The notes beneath the pieces were generated by a model. It ran no database searches. It saw nothing but the letters and a program-made list of their open reading frames with translations, and had not been told where the DNA came from. From Sclerotiophoma versabilis (Eukaryota; Ascomycota; Dothideomycetes; Pleosporales; Didymellaceae): DNA of 64,000 bases. Location: contig JAAROD010000094.1 in NCBI GenBank assembly GCA_012274445.1, positions 930,001-994,000 of the forward strand, written 5' to 3'. Made by a program: the position numbers and the translations under genes. Positions 1-9,808 of the stretch are shown one piece after another. Position 1 is the first letter of the stretch; the number at the start of each line of letters is the position of its first letter.

Positions 1-2319
1 GCCTTCTCGAACCCGCGGGAGCCGCTTTCTTCCTCTCCTTCGATCAGGAAGATGATGTCAGCATCGAGGCTTTGTTCGTTCGCCAGCTCGTGTGCGGCGT
101 ATATGGCGGCCATGATGGGCCCCTTGTTGTCAGAGACGCCTCGGCCGTACAGGTAGCCGCCCTCGCCGGTGAGGGCGAACGGGTCGTGTTTCCACTTGCC
201 GTGTTCGTTCTCCGCGGGGATGACATCGTAGTGGCCGTAGAAGAGGATCTTCTTGCGCGATGCTGCAGTTGCAGGGTTGCCTCTGAACTTTGCGAAAACA
301 ATGGGATTGTATGGCTCGCTGGTGTTGATCATCTCAGTGACGGCACCGAAGTTCTGGAACACGGAGCGCAGGTAAGATGCGCCTCGGCGGCAGTCTGCGC
401 GGTACTTGGGTAGCGATGACACAGTCCGGAAGTTGACGAACTGGCTGAGCGATTCTACCATGAGGTCTGGCCTGTGTTAGCTCTGCCATTGAGGATATCA
501 AGTATGTGTGCGCACCGTTGTTGCTTCTTCTCGTTCCGGCTGCGGGCTCTGTGCAATCTCGCACTTGCCAGATGACGATGGTGTTGTCATTACCACCAGT
601 CACGAGCGTTGGCTTGTCATCGTATGTTGTGTATGCAGATGCAAGAATGAGACCGTTGTGGGCGTTGAAGGTCGATGTGGTCTCGTAGTGCTCGTTGAAT
701 TTCTGGTCTCGTCAGCAGCCATGTCGTGGGGGGAGGTTGCAGGACGTACATGCACCACGCCTGACTTGCCTCCAGCAAACAACACGCCAGCGCCTAGTGT
801 CAGGGTGTGAACGTCTCCAGTATGCGCCTTCAGACTCCTGACCAGCTGGCGCGTCTCCAGATCCCAGACATTGACCTCGCCGTCAAAGCGTCCACTGTAG
901 AGGAAGGAGCGCTCACGGGCCAGGGACAGGATGGACTCGCCCTCCTCCCGGCCGTCCTCGAGCGCACAGATGGTGGAGATGTGACCGCCTCGTGCTGGGT
1001 CTATCCGCCACAGCAGTATGCGGCCATCGCCCCCTCCCGAGACCAGCACTTCTTCTGACGGTGCCTCTGGCAAGATGCGCTTGCCGAGTAGCATGCAGTG
1101 CACGTAGCCGAAGTGGGCAAACTGGTGGATGTCCTGGCTGTCAATCTGCAGCTCCTGCCCGCCGACAGCATCCCGCGGCTTCGTGTCTGCGCCGAAGGGC
1201 TTGGGCGTCTGGGCGCCGCCGGGACCGAGCGAGTCGAAGAAGCGGTTCTTGCGCTGGGAGGGGTGCGAGGCGAGTGCGGGGCGCGGGCGCGTGTCCTTCT
1301 CCTTCAGGTCGTACCACTGTATGCTCGTGTTCTGGGCGCCGAGGTAGACGGTGCGGTGGAGGGACGAGTAGGCGACGCAGAAGATGTCGCCGACGTCGTA
1401 GGGCGACCAGAGGGCGTAGAGATGGCGGAAGCCGGAGGTGCACCAGACCTGGCAGGTGAGCAGGAGAGCAAGTTGGAGCGCGCGGGGGCCTCATACATTG
1501 ACGATGGGGTCTGTGGCACTCGAGAAGAGCAGCTGCTGGTCCTGCGACAGGCACAGGCCGAGGACGCTGCCCTTGTGCGCCTGGATCACGCGCCGGCGCT
1601 CGTACGTGTCGAGGCTGTAGACCTGGCCGCGGTCAGTAGCCGGGGGCGGGGCGGGGGCGGGGGCGGGGGCGGGCTGGACCTACCAGTATCTCGCCTCCCT
1701 GCGTGCCGGCGAAGATGTACTGCGACGACACAGCCAGGGCGAGGATCGACTTGTCGTGCTTCATGCGATGCGACAGCGCCGGGGTGCGGCTGTCTCGCGG
1801 CACGCCCTCGCCAATGCCACGGCCGTTGCTGCTCGACGTGCTCCTCTCATGGCTGGGCGGTCCTGTCATGGGCATCGTCAGCCAGCCCTCGCCCAGATGT
1901 GGTGGTGGTGGTGCATTTTGGAAGTCGCCGTGGGACTCGTGCAGACCAGCGCTGCGATGACGGAGGTCCCCAGGGTCCAGCCGCATGTCCACCCCCACCG
2001 CACTAGCACCGCCGACTCGCTGCTCACCTCTCAGGCCCATCGTGCCCTCTGCGCTGCTCCCCGTGGCCGGCGCGGTGATGGAGCGCGCGTACTGGCACAT
2101 GCTGACAGCCCTCCCTTGGGCGCTGCACGCCGACAGCAGCGAGAAGGGGAAGACGGGCGCGTCGTTGTGGGCGGCGGGTGGTCGCCGTGTCCAGCCTTCT
2201 TTCAGCTGGTGGTAGGCCGTGCAGGGAGGCTCGCCATCGTCGTCAAAAGAGGTGACAGAGGCAGACTCGTGCTCACTCGACGTCTCCTCAGGGGAGCTTG
2301 AGCCATGATGCTCGGACAT
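1..2319 (-). CDS. dug2: DUG2-like WD40 / M20 metallopeptidase, 3' end outside window
   Basis: Dug2-type proteins work with Dug1 and Dug3 in cytosolic glutathione and dipeptide breakdown. Exons on the minus strand are 2319-1684, 1622-1497, 1448-750, 702-516 and 466 to beyond base 1, and all junctions keep frame. About 704 residues are visible. A Ser-rich N-terminus leads into WD40 repeats (motifs such as VSGGGDGRILLW, VTGGNDNTIVIW). The M20 peptidase domain follows, with the metal-site motifs GHYDVIPA, GRGVSDNKGP and IEGEEESGS. WD40 fused to M20 is the hallmark of DUG2. I chose the ATG at 2319 because the reading frame above it opens only with GTG. The 61-nt first intron is almost pure G/C runs. 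The C-terminal part of the peptidase lies off the left edge. The family call is strong; the activity is inferred from the family. Confidence 0.9.
1642..1673 (+). repeat. G-run repeat inside dug2 intron 1 (possible G-quadruplex)
   Basis: The plus strand carries six consecutive GGGG/GGGGG runs separated by single C bases. They fill the middle of the 61-nt intron 1623-1683. The dug2 transcript would carry the C-rich complement. The run pattern meets the usual G4 motif definition; whether it folds is not known. Confidence 0.85.
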
Positions 2320-3883
2320 GGCCACATCTCACCGCTCTGTCAATATGGCGAGCGAGGTCCCTGGAATGGTGTGATCACGTCAGGACTGGGCTATGGCAGA
2401 GTACAAAACAGATCAATGTCCCCAGCCCGGCGCTCGCAGCAGCATGTCCCTTTATCGTGCTTGCCCGTCGCTGCTTGTCTTGGGACAGCACACCCATTCA
2501 CGCAAGCCGTATGCCGTGCCTGTCAGTGGTGGTGGCAGCATCTGGCATGGCATTGCTCCTGCATTGGCTGGCAGCGTGAAGGGGGACGAGACACTCGCAA
2601 TACTACCACGTGTCGAGGCTGCAGAGGACATGTTCGGGCCTGTGTTCGACTCTTGAATGGCTCGCACCCGTCTCGTGCACCTGTTCTTCGCACTGCTGCT
2701 GGTGTGCAAGCTGGTGTGCAAGCCGGGGAGGCGGCCGTAGGCTTGCGGGCCGCCGCGCATGCAGCGTCTTGTTTGGAGCCCTGATCGTCGCTGCCATTCC
2801 GAGCAGCCGTTCGTGTTTGGGGGACACCTCTCCAACACGGTCATTCTCTCGGGCCTGCGTGGACGTGAGGGTCTGATTGCGCCTGCCCGCGGCCGTGAGG
2901 CGAGTCACGAGCGACTGTCTTCTCTGACAGCCGCGAGCTTGCACCGTCCACAGCGAGCGTTGCGTATGCCGCCTCGTAGTGTGCCGCTGCCAGACTCCAG
3001 AGTAGTCTCGAACGCACCGCCACAGTGGCTGGACAGGTTGTGTAGTGCTCAGCTGGCATGGGCCCTCGGTGCTCTCTAGCGAGCCCGCGCCCCAGCCACC
3101 CTTCTGTTACACCCTGGGCCGCAGTACCGTACCTCCCGGAAGCCCTGATCGCTTTTGGGCAGCAACGCCAATATCGCCGCACGCGCAGTATCCGATTCTG
3201 CTGCACCCCGTCATCAGCGTGCGTGAGAGGCCTCGCCGTCAACCACTCCCATGGCCGACACGTCTGCGCCTGTTTTCTAGGGCTGCAGCCGCACGCTTCG
3301 TTGCCGCCTGCCATTCGCAGCGTTACGCCGCCCGCATACTCGGCCAGGCTAGCTGCACTAAATGTAGGCGAGCGTGGACGTGCCTGTGAGCTGGCGACAC
3401 GCCAACAAACCACGCTGCAGCGCCCGCCTTCCCCGGCTTCATCTGTCACAGATGAACGAATGCCTGCGCGAGACGTCGCACAGTCACGATAGAGTACTTG
3501 CGGCCAGCGCCGTGACTGGAGCCGTCTCGGCCCTCATCGCTGACCTCTCAGCGCCGTTGCTGCCTGCCCTGCCCCTCACTGGCCGAGTGTAAGAGCCCGC
3601 CAGACGCCTCACTCCGCGTGTACCCTCTATTCTGTCTACATGCCAGCCCCATCGTGAATTCTGAATAAAGCCCGCCTCCTGTCCCACCACCGGTCTGGCA
3701 TTCCGTGTGGAGCCGTGGAGCGCACGAGCAAGCTTACCCGCTTCCGAAGCATTGATGATTCCTGACCGCCTCGTCCTTGGGTAGATCAAGTACCGCGCGC
3801 GCGCCGCCGTTGCACCTCGGACGCTGTACAACACCATCCCAACGCCGCATTGCAGCTGCAGCCCAACCTCACTTCCAGTCGCA
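2320..3883. other. Divergent intergenic region, no gene supported
   Basis: This 1.56-kb stretch lies between the start codons of two divergently transcribed genes, so it probably holds both promoters. Several open frames cross it on both strands, the longest antisense at 2841-3449. They overlap each other, many open with non-ATG codons, and none shows a recognisable domain. A CACGTG hexamer occurs near 2608. Confidence 0.6.
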
Positions 3884-5276
3884 ATGGGCGTCGGCGAGAC
3901 CATCACCGTCATCAACAAGTCGGGCAAGGTCGTCAGCAACGTGCGTGCACTACCGCCGATACGATACGAGCCTCACTAACCGACCCCAGAGCAAGCACAT
4001 CGTCAGCGTCTTCAAGGACGCCAAAGCCGCCTACCGCGAGCGCAAGGCTGAGATCAAGGCCGAGCGCGATGCTGCGGCACGCGAGAAGAAAGCCCTGAGC
4101 AAGGGTGTCGAGGCCCTGCGCATCGAAGATGATGTTCAGTCGCGCGCATCCTCCCACAGGTCCTCCCACTCCAAGGCTACACACCGTTCCAAGTCCCATC
4201 ACCACAAGTCCCCTCGTCCTGACGGTCGACCACCATTAGAACGCGGCTACACCGACAGCCCGCGCAGCAGCCGCCATCGCTTCGAGGATGACCTTGCGGG
4301 AAGTGCCCGCGATGGCCACATGAGGGAGCTGGCTCGGCGGAACTCGGACCAGGTCCCGCCATCACCACGCCAGACCAAGCGCTCCAACTCAGAACCCTAC
4401 ATCGACATGGACTTGGCGTACGGCGACGTCCCCCCACCGCTGCCGGACAAGAAGTACGACGATGGCGAGCTGAAAGAGAAGGCATCCAAGATCACCATGC
4501 TCCTTGACGAGGCCAACTGCTTGCAGTACAGTGCCACTACCATGATCGAGAACCTGCAGAAGAACCCTGATGCGCTTGCCGCCGTCTCCCTCACCCTTGC
4601 CGAGATCAGTGCTCTCGTCAGCAAGATGGGCCCCGGCGTCCTCGTGACCCTCAAGGGCAGCTTCCCCGCTGTCGCAGCCCTGCTCATGAGCCCGCAGTTC
4701 ATGATCGCTGGTGGTGTTGCTGTCGGTGTCACCATCGTCGCCCTGGGCGGCTACAAGATCATCAAGAGGATTCAGCAGCAAAAAGAAGAGGAAATCCCCA
4801 TGGGCGGTCCAGTCCAGATGCCTATTCCCATGCAGGCACGTGTAGAGGAGGAGCCCTACATACTCGATGAGCTCGAGACGAAGGAGCTCAGCCGCATCGA
4901 CCTTTGGCGCCGCGGCATTGCGGATGTCGAGGCGCAAAGCTCCGGCTGCAGTGTCGATGGTGAGTTCATCACACCGGGCGCAACACGTCAGCTGGTCGAC
5001 GCCGGCGTCCTCGACGAAGACGACATCAAGTCACGCCGCAGCGCAAAGATCAGGGACGACAAGAGCGAGCGGCCCAAGTCGCACCGCGCACGATCCGACG
5101 CGCGATCCGACACGCGATCCGTACGATCTGACGCACGATCAGAACGCAGCGCCCACACCAGCAAAACCTCCGGCACCCACCGTAGCAAGACGGTCAAGGA
5201 AGGCAGCAGCAGGCGCAAAGAAAAAGAGCCCTCGCTCATGAAGACCCTCTTCCGCTCCAAGACGGCCGCCTACTAA
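3884..5276 (+). CDS. Conserved-type protein of unknown function with one membrane span, 447 aa
   Basis: Exons are 3884-3940 and 3990-5276; the intron starts GTGCGT and ends CCCCAG in phase 0. I recognise no named domain. In order, the protein shows a short N-terminus beginning MGVGETITVINKSGK, a Lys/Glu/Arg-rich stretch likely to form a coiled coil (about residues 24-65), and a Ser/His/Arg-rich low-complexity linker. A helical region (about 185-250) leads to a Gly/Val-rich hydrophobic segment (about 256-277) followed by KRIQQQKEEE. This looks like a single membrane anchor with a positively charged flank. The C-terminal tail has Arg-Ser-Asp repeats (about 400-420) and ends basic. An upstream in-frame extension to 3777 has no ATG and is excluded. 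The ORF is almost certainly a gene; its function is unknown to me. Confidence 0.85.
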
Positions 5277-5400
5277 AACACCCACAAACACTTGTTTTCT
5301 TGAAGCGTTCCGCCATCATTCTGCATTCTGCATTCTATATTTCCCTTTGTCCTTATATACCATAGACGACAGGACCCATCTCCGGCCGCTATTTTGCACT

Positions 5401-5520
5401 GACACGTTGACGTTTTGACGTAGTGACGTTTTGACGTATCGTCGCTTTGACACTTTGACGTATTGAGGTATCGACGTATTGAGGTATTGAGGTATTGACG
5501 CATTGACACATGGACGCATT
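5401..5520 (+). repeat. Degenerate minisatellite of TTGACGTAT/TTGAGGTAT units
   Basis: About a dozen imperfect 8-10 bp units (TTGACGTTT, TTGACGTAT, TTGAGGTAT, TTGACGCAT and similar) lie head to tail about 125 bp after the stop codon of the 447-aa protein. They may fall in its 3' untranslated region. Confidence 0.8.
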
Positions 5521-5663
5521 TTCTTAGGGCATAATTATGGCGTCGAGGTGATATGCTTTACTTTACCAATATCAATATCAATATCAACATTTACATTCAT
5601 TCCTTCTATCACTCTTCTGTATAGCTTTCACAATACAACATGATTCATCTCACTCCGTCTCGC

Positions 5664-5728
5664 TGTTGTTAGTAGTGTTGATGTTGTTTGTAGTAATATT
5701 ATTATTATCATTATTATTAGTAGTGTCG
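5664..5728 (+). repeat. Trinucleotide-like GTT/ATT/TTA low-complexity tract
   Basis: The sequence is built of imperfect GTT, GTA, ATT and TTA triplets on the plus strand. It shows no coding character. Confidence 0.6.
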
Positions 5729-6052
5729 GTTGTAGTTAGTGCCCAGACCCCTCCATCTCCCTCAGCAGCACAGACACAACATGGACTAATACAAATCTCA
5801 CCTCTCTCAGCAGGAACTGATAGATAACCTTCTCGCATCTTAAAGGAAGTGTGGTTCATTCCGCATGTTATTGCTATTACGCCGGCTGCGAGTGAGATTT
5901 TGAGACTGCGAGTGAGACTGCGAGACCCCAAGCAAGATATCACGTCGCACATCTCGCGTATATACATACCTACAAGCATAGTCTGTGCATTATATTATCC
6001 GAACTGCAATATAAACTCCCAACCTCTACTACGTACTACGGAACTGGAAGTA

Positions 6053-6056
6053 TTTT

Positions 6057-6088
<32 letters not shown>
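6053..6088 (+). repeat. Poly(T) tract
   Basis: Sixteen T, one C, then nineteen T. It could be a simple expansion or the reversed poly(A) end of an old retroposed element; no element body is recognisable beside it. Confidence 0.9.
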
Positions 6089-6241
6089 CCCCTGAGAATA
6101 GGCGGGCGAATATCAAGAAGTTTAGCGGGGAAAATGGGGAGTGCTTGCTGTGGAATGTATTGGTATATTGGTGTTTGGTAGGTTTGAGTAGTTCTCGAGT
6201 GGGCAAAGGGACTGTGGTGTGTAATTGCAGGCGATGAGTAA

Positions 6242-6244
<3 letters not shown>

Positions 6245-6275
<31 letters not shown>
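6245..6275 (+). repeat. (GA)n microsatellite
   Basis: A perfect GA repeat of about 15 copies lies just downstream of the broken HET-domain ORF. Confidence 0.95.
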
Positions 6276-6276
<1 letters not shown>

Positions 6277-6360
6277 AAAGAGAAAACGCAGTCCTGGGGG
6301 ATAGAACAGCTTTTTTATTTCCCCCGCGGAAATGGACCAGTAAGGAGACAAGAGATTGTT

Positions 6361-6864
6361 CTATAAAAGATTGTAATGCAGTTTCGTCGGACATGTATTG
6401 ACGAAATGGGCTTTCCTTAAACCTTTGTCGCTTAGCAGATAGAAAGATTGCATACTTTGCAACAATACTGAAATCTGAATCGCATCATCGTCCAGGTTAG
6501 ATGAAGAGCTCTCCCGCGCGAGAATTATCTCCTGGGTAATCCAAGCTCGCGTCCAATACTCATTGTTGTACAAGTATGATGACATGATGTCTGATCGGAC
6601 GATGCCCAAGTCTTCGTAGTTTGGATCTTGCCAGTTCTTTAGACTGCGGACGATGGGCGCCATGGACGGCATTCTCCCAAGCCAGATGAACACAGCCTGA
6701 GCTTCAGAGTAAATTCGACCCATTTGCGCAACTTGGTGGTTTCTTTCGCGTACTTCCTCTTGGTCGATGCATAAAGCATCGAGGTGTTCGTCGCGCAAGG
6801 ACCGCCGCTTATAAGTATGGAGCTGCATGCGTGAGAATTCCTTGCATATTGCCTTGCGAGTTCC
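6361..6864 (-). pseudogene. HET-domain (heterokaryon incompatibility) gene fragment
   Basis: The open frame between stop codons carries the middle of a HET domain. A DALCIDQ core is followed by an E..QV..M..IYSEA block, then a WLG motif, and later W.RAWITQEI. In intact HET proteins the Trp/Ile-Asp-Ala-Cys-Ile core is preceded by an N-terminal block with a YxALSYxWG motif. Nothing like that is visible upstream: a TGA closes the frame at about 6865-6867, and neighbouring frames show no continuation. The frame ends soon after the domain, so the variable C-terminus is missing too. I read this as a truncated relic. An unrecognised upstream exon is the alternative. Confidence 0.7.
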
Positions 6865-9700
6865 TCACGGGCTTTGTGGAGGTCAATGCGGGGCGTATCA
6901 GGCTGCGATGTTGCAAGGTCTGGTATCGGTGAGCAACGAAATCACGTGACATGGAAACGGGGATAGATTCCTTTTGAAGTGGCAGAAACAGTGGTAGTTG
7001 GTTCCACGGCGATGGAATGACAAAGTTGTCTTCCAAACGTGATGATACAGGAGTGTCTGCGACTGGCCATCCATTTTGGGAACATCAAGTTTGACTGTCA
7101 GATTTCGAGACTAACGAGACCACTGCTGAGGCAGGAAATCCTACCTTTCTGACGTGGACGTTGTGTATAGTGATGCATCACAGTTTGTACCTTTCTTCAG
7201 ATCTTCTAATCATGATCCGACACCAAGAGCAACTCGTCTGCAGGGCCACTTTCAAGCTCTACCAAACACGAACTCACCAAGTCGTCGCCTGAGCTTGTTT
7301 TTGCCAAATCCAATCCTGCGGCACAGGGTCTGACGCTTCCGCGGAAGGCCTGACAGGAACCAAAAAGGACCCATTTCTGACAGCAGGTCCTCAGACACAT
7401 CTCCAAGGCTTAGTCCAGAAGCTTAGGAGTGTAGCCAAGGTTGTATTGTGGGTTGCAAGTGTTGTGGAGGGCGAAGACGGAAGTCGGCAGCGCTGGGTCT
7501 TGGAGATGGATGGTCAAGAACAGTCAAGACAGAAGGATCCGGGGGTGAGAGCTTGTGTTGACAACAGGCAACACATCATGAGCAGCATCAGTGCGCTTGA
7601 TAACGAGCTGCGTACTCGAGACAAAGTTTACATGATATTGAGATGCTGAAAGATCCGGTGTGTTGTTGGTTTTGGCTGGTCGGTCCTTCCAGCCCGAATC
7701 CAACCTAAGACGCTTTGGGAATTAGCGCATCCAGACGAATTTCGACGTGTCGAAGCTTGCGGTCAAGCTCATCACCGTTTGCATGCTTTCAACAATCAAC
7801 ATCCGTTCGCAGCGACACCGACCCCCGGTAACCCTGTAAAGAGCAGTCAGCTTATCGTTGCGCAAATGTGAACCACCGGCCCGCCCTGTGCATAGCTTCT
7901 CATGTCGTGTAACGGTATGTCGACGCTATGTGGTATGCCTGAGAAATAAGGCTTCTTTCAGCAAGACTTATCTCTGGAGGAGGTGCAGTTTCTGCGAGAT
8001 GAAATTTACGAAAAACCACCAATAGCGAATCGGCAGAGACGCATTGCTGCCTCATAAGCTGTGCGCATATAGCCGTCATCCTTACAACGAAGAATATTGA
8101 ATGCACGGTCAGGGTGAACGCTCAGGGAATTTCACTCTTGCCGACGCACGTGTTCCTTGCAGCTCGTCGGTCCAACGCGCTCGCTTGCCTCCCTGTCGAG
8201 ACACGCTACATCAGACCCTGAGCCATGTCCTCCGGCCCACAGCTCGAACTGAATCCGGAGATTGACACCAGCTTCGGCAACCTTGCATGGTCCATCACGC
8301 GCTTCGTTTGTCTTGATGGAGTCGACTTGTCTCGGTCATGATGCGCCAAGTCAGACTATCGCTTTTGCTGCGCTCTCATGGCGTGAACATCGTGGATCTG
8401 CCTACGCCTTCATCGAGCGAGTCTGCAGTATGTGGCGAACCTCCTCGTCATGATCATCCATGGTGTCCTACAGGTGGATTGAGAGCCTTGGTCCCGCCTA
8501 TGATGTTGGAAGTTTGCCTGGCCGCGGCTCAGCACGATCAGATGAAGCCAGCTGCTCCTATTAAATCGCTACTGTACTTAGGAATACCAGCAGACCGCGA
8601 CATCCAGACCTGAATTTGCATGCAAACTCGTAGGATGCTCAGATGAGCGCATGTGTACGTGCAGCGTGCACCCTCCAAACGGAAAGCGTTGATTACCATA
8701 CCTGTCCAGAACCATAACCATTCCTGTGGGATGCTTTGTCGATGAATCCTGGGCTGAAAAGTTTGGGGCCTTCCATGACGCCGGGGTCTAACACCAGGGA
8801 CGTCCAATTCAGATCGCCTTCGCATGAGTCCGTACTTTGAATTTGCGAAATGGACCAGGTGGCCGAATACACGACTGCTGTTGGTTGATCCGACACCCCG
8901 GCTCGAGCCATCGCCTGGACTTGAGAGGTGAAATGTAAGTTCGGCGTCGGCGAGTCCCGTTGCCATCGAACACCATCAGCGTCGCAATGAGTTTCGTCTT
9001 GGTGGCGCCTTCCCATTCGCTTCTTTCAATATTGCGGATGCTGTCCGCAGCCATCGTCAGTCGATCTGAAGACTATCAAGGCGCCTGACATTAGCGCTGT
9101 GTCGCGCTTCTGGAAGGTAAAAGCAAGTACGCGGAGCTGCCAATGTGCGTCAAGCAAGAGGTCACAAAACTGGGGCGCAGTAAGCCATGAAAGCTGCGCA
9201 GCTTGACGGGGAGCGATGAGTTGAAGTACAAACGTGGCCCACGTGGGGCCGCTGATTGGTTCTCCGCATCGCCTACCGCCAAGTCCGCTAATTCCTTCTC
9301 CAACGCCTCTTGTCTGGGCGCCGAGCCTCAGCATCGGTCCATCTACCTGATTGCGAGCTCGAGATGCTCCACCAAACTTCAAGATTCCACTCCGAAGCTT
9401 GAGTTCTGGACGCTAGTGCCGGTGGAGTAGGTAGCCTTGATGCCAAGTCTCAGCGATCCCGAGCGGACGCCCCGGCCAATGACAGTGAACTGAGCAACAA
9501 CGTGTGCGCTCTTTCACCCTGGGATTCTGCGTTCTGAGTGGCTGAGCGCGTGCAAACAGCAGACACGGCGGATTGACTGCTGATGGCTGCCCCAATGTGC
9601 GCCTCTAGCCCGTGTCGCAGCCAGGGCTGGATTGCAATAGGTGGTACTACGAGCAGCGCCGACACGAGTAGTCTAAGCCGCAGCAGAGACATTGCATACA
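6865..9700. other. Gene-poor stretch, no intact gene supported
   Basis: Only short open frames occur. A minus-strand patch at about 8690-9310 has several abutting frames with protein-like composition (for example ATG 8911 to 8693). They are broken by stops and frame changes and I cannot assign a family. This could be another decayed gene or chance. Confidence 0.5.
9240..9245 (+). promoter_or_regulatory. CACGTG(GG) site upstream of phosphate permease
   Basis: CACGTG followed by GG lies about 565 bp upstream of the permease ATG. CACGTG is the core site of the bHLH phosphate-starvation activators Pho4 (yeast) and NUC-1 (Neurospora). The hexamer occurs at several other places in the window, so its role here is inference from gene context. 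Confidence 0.4.
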
Positions 9701-9707
9701 TATATAG
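9701..9707 (+). promoter_or_regulatory. TATA-like element of phosphate permease gene
   Basis: TATATAG lies about 105 bp upstream of the ATG at 9809 and is followed by a pyrimidine-rich leader. Confidence 0.5.
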
Positions 9708-9808
9708 GGTCTCACAGATTCCCCTAGTTCTTTTCTCCAGCCAGCAGTTTTCACTCCAGCTCAGTACAACCATACACACCTGCGTGCCTGCAGACGACAA
9801 CCAACACA

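Noticed and set aside
2841..3449. 202-codon minus-strand frame in the intergenic region
   Set aside because: No domain, overlaps several other frames of equal quality, and sits in the expected divergent promoter.
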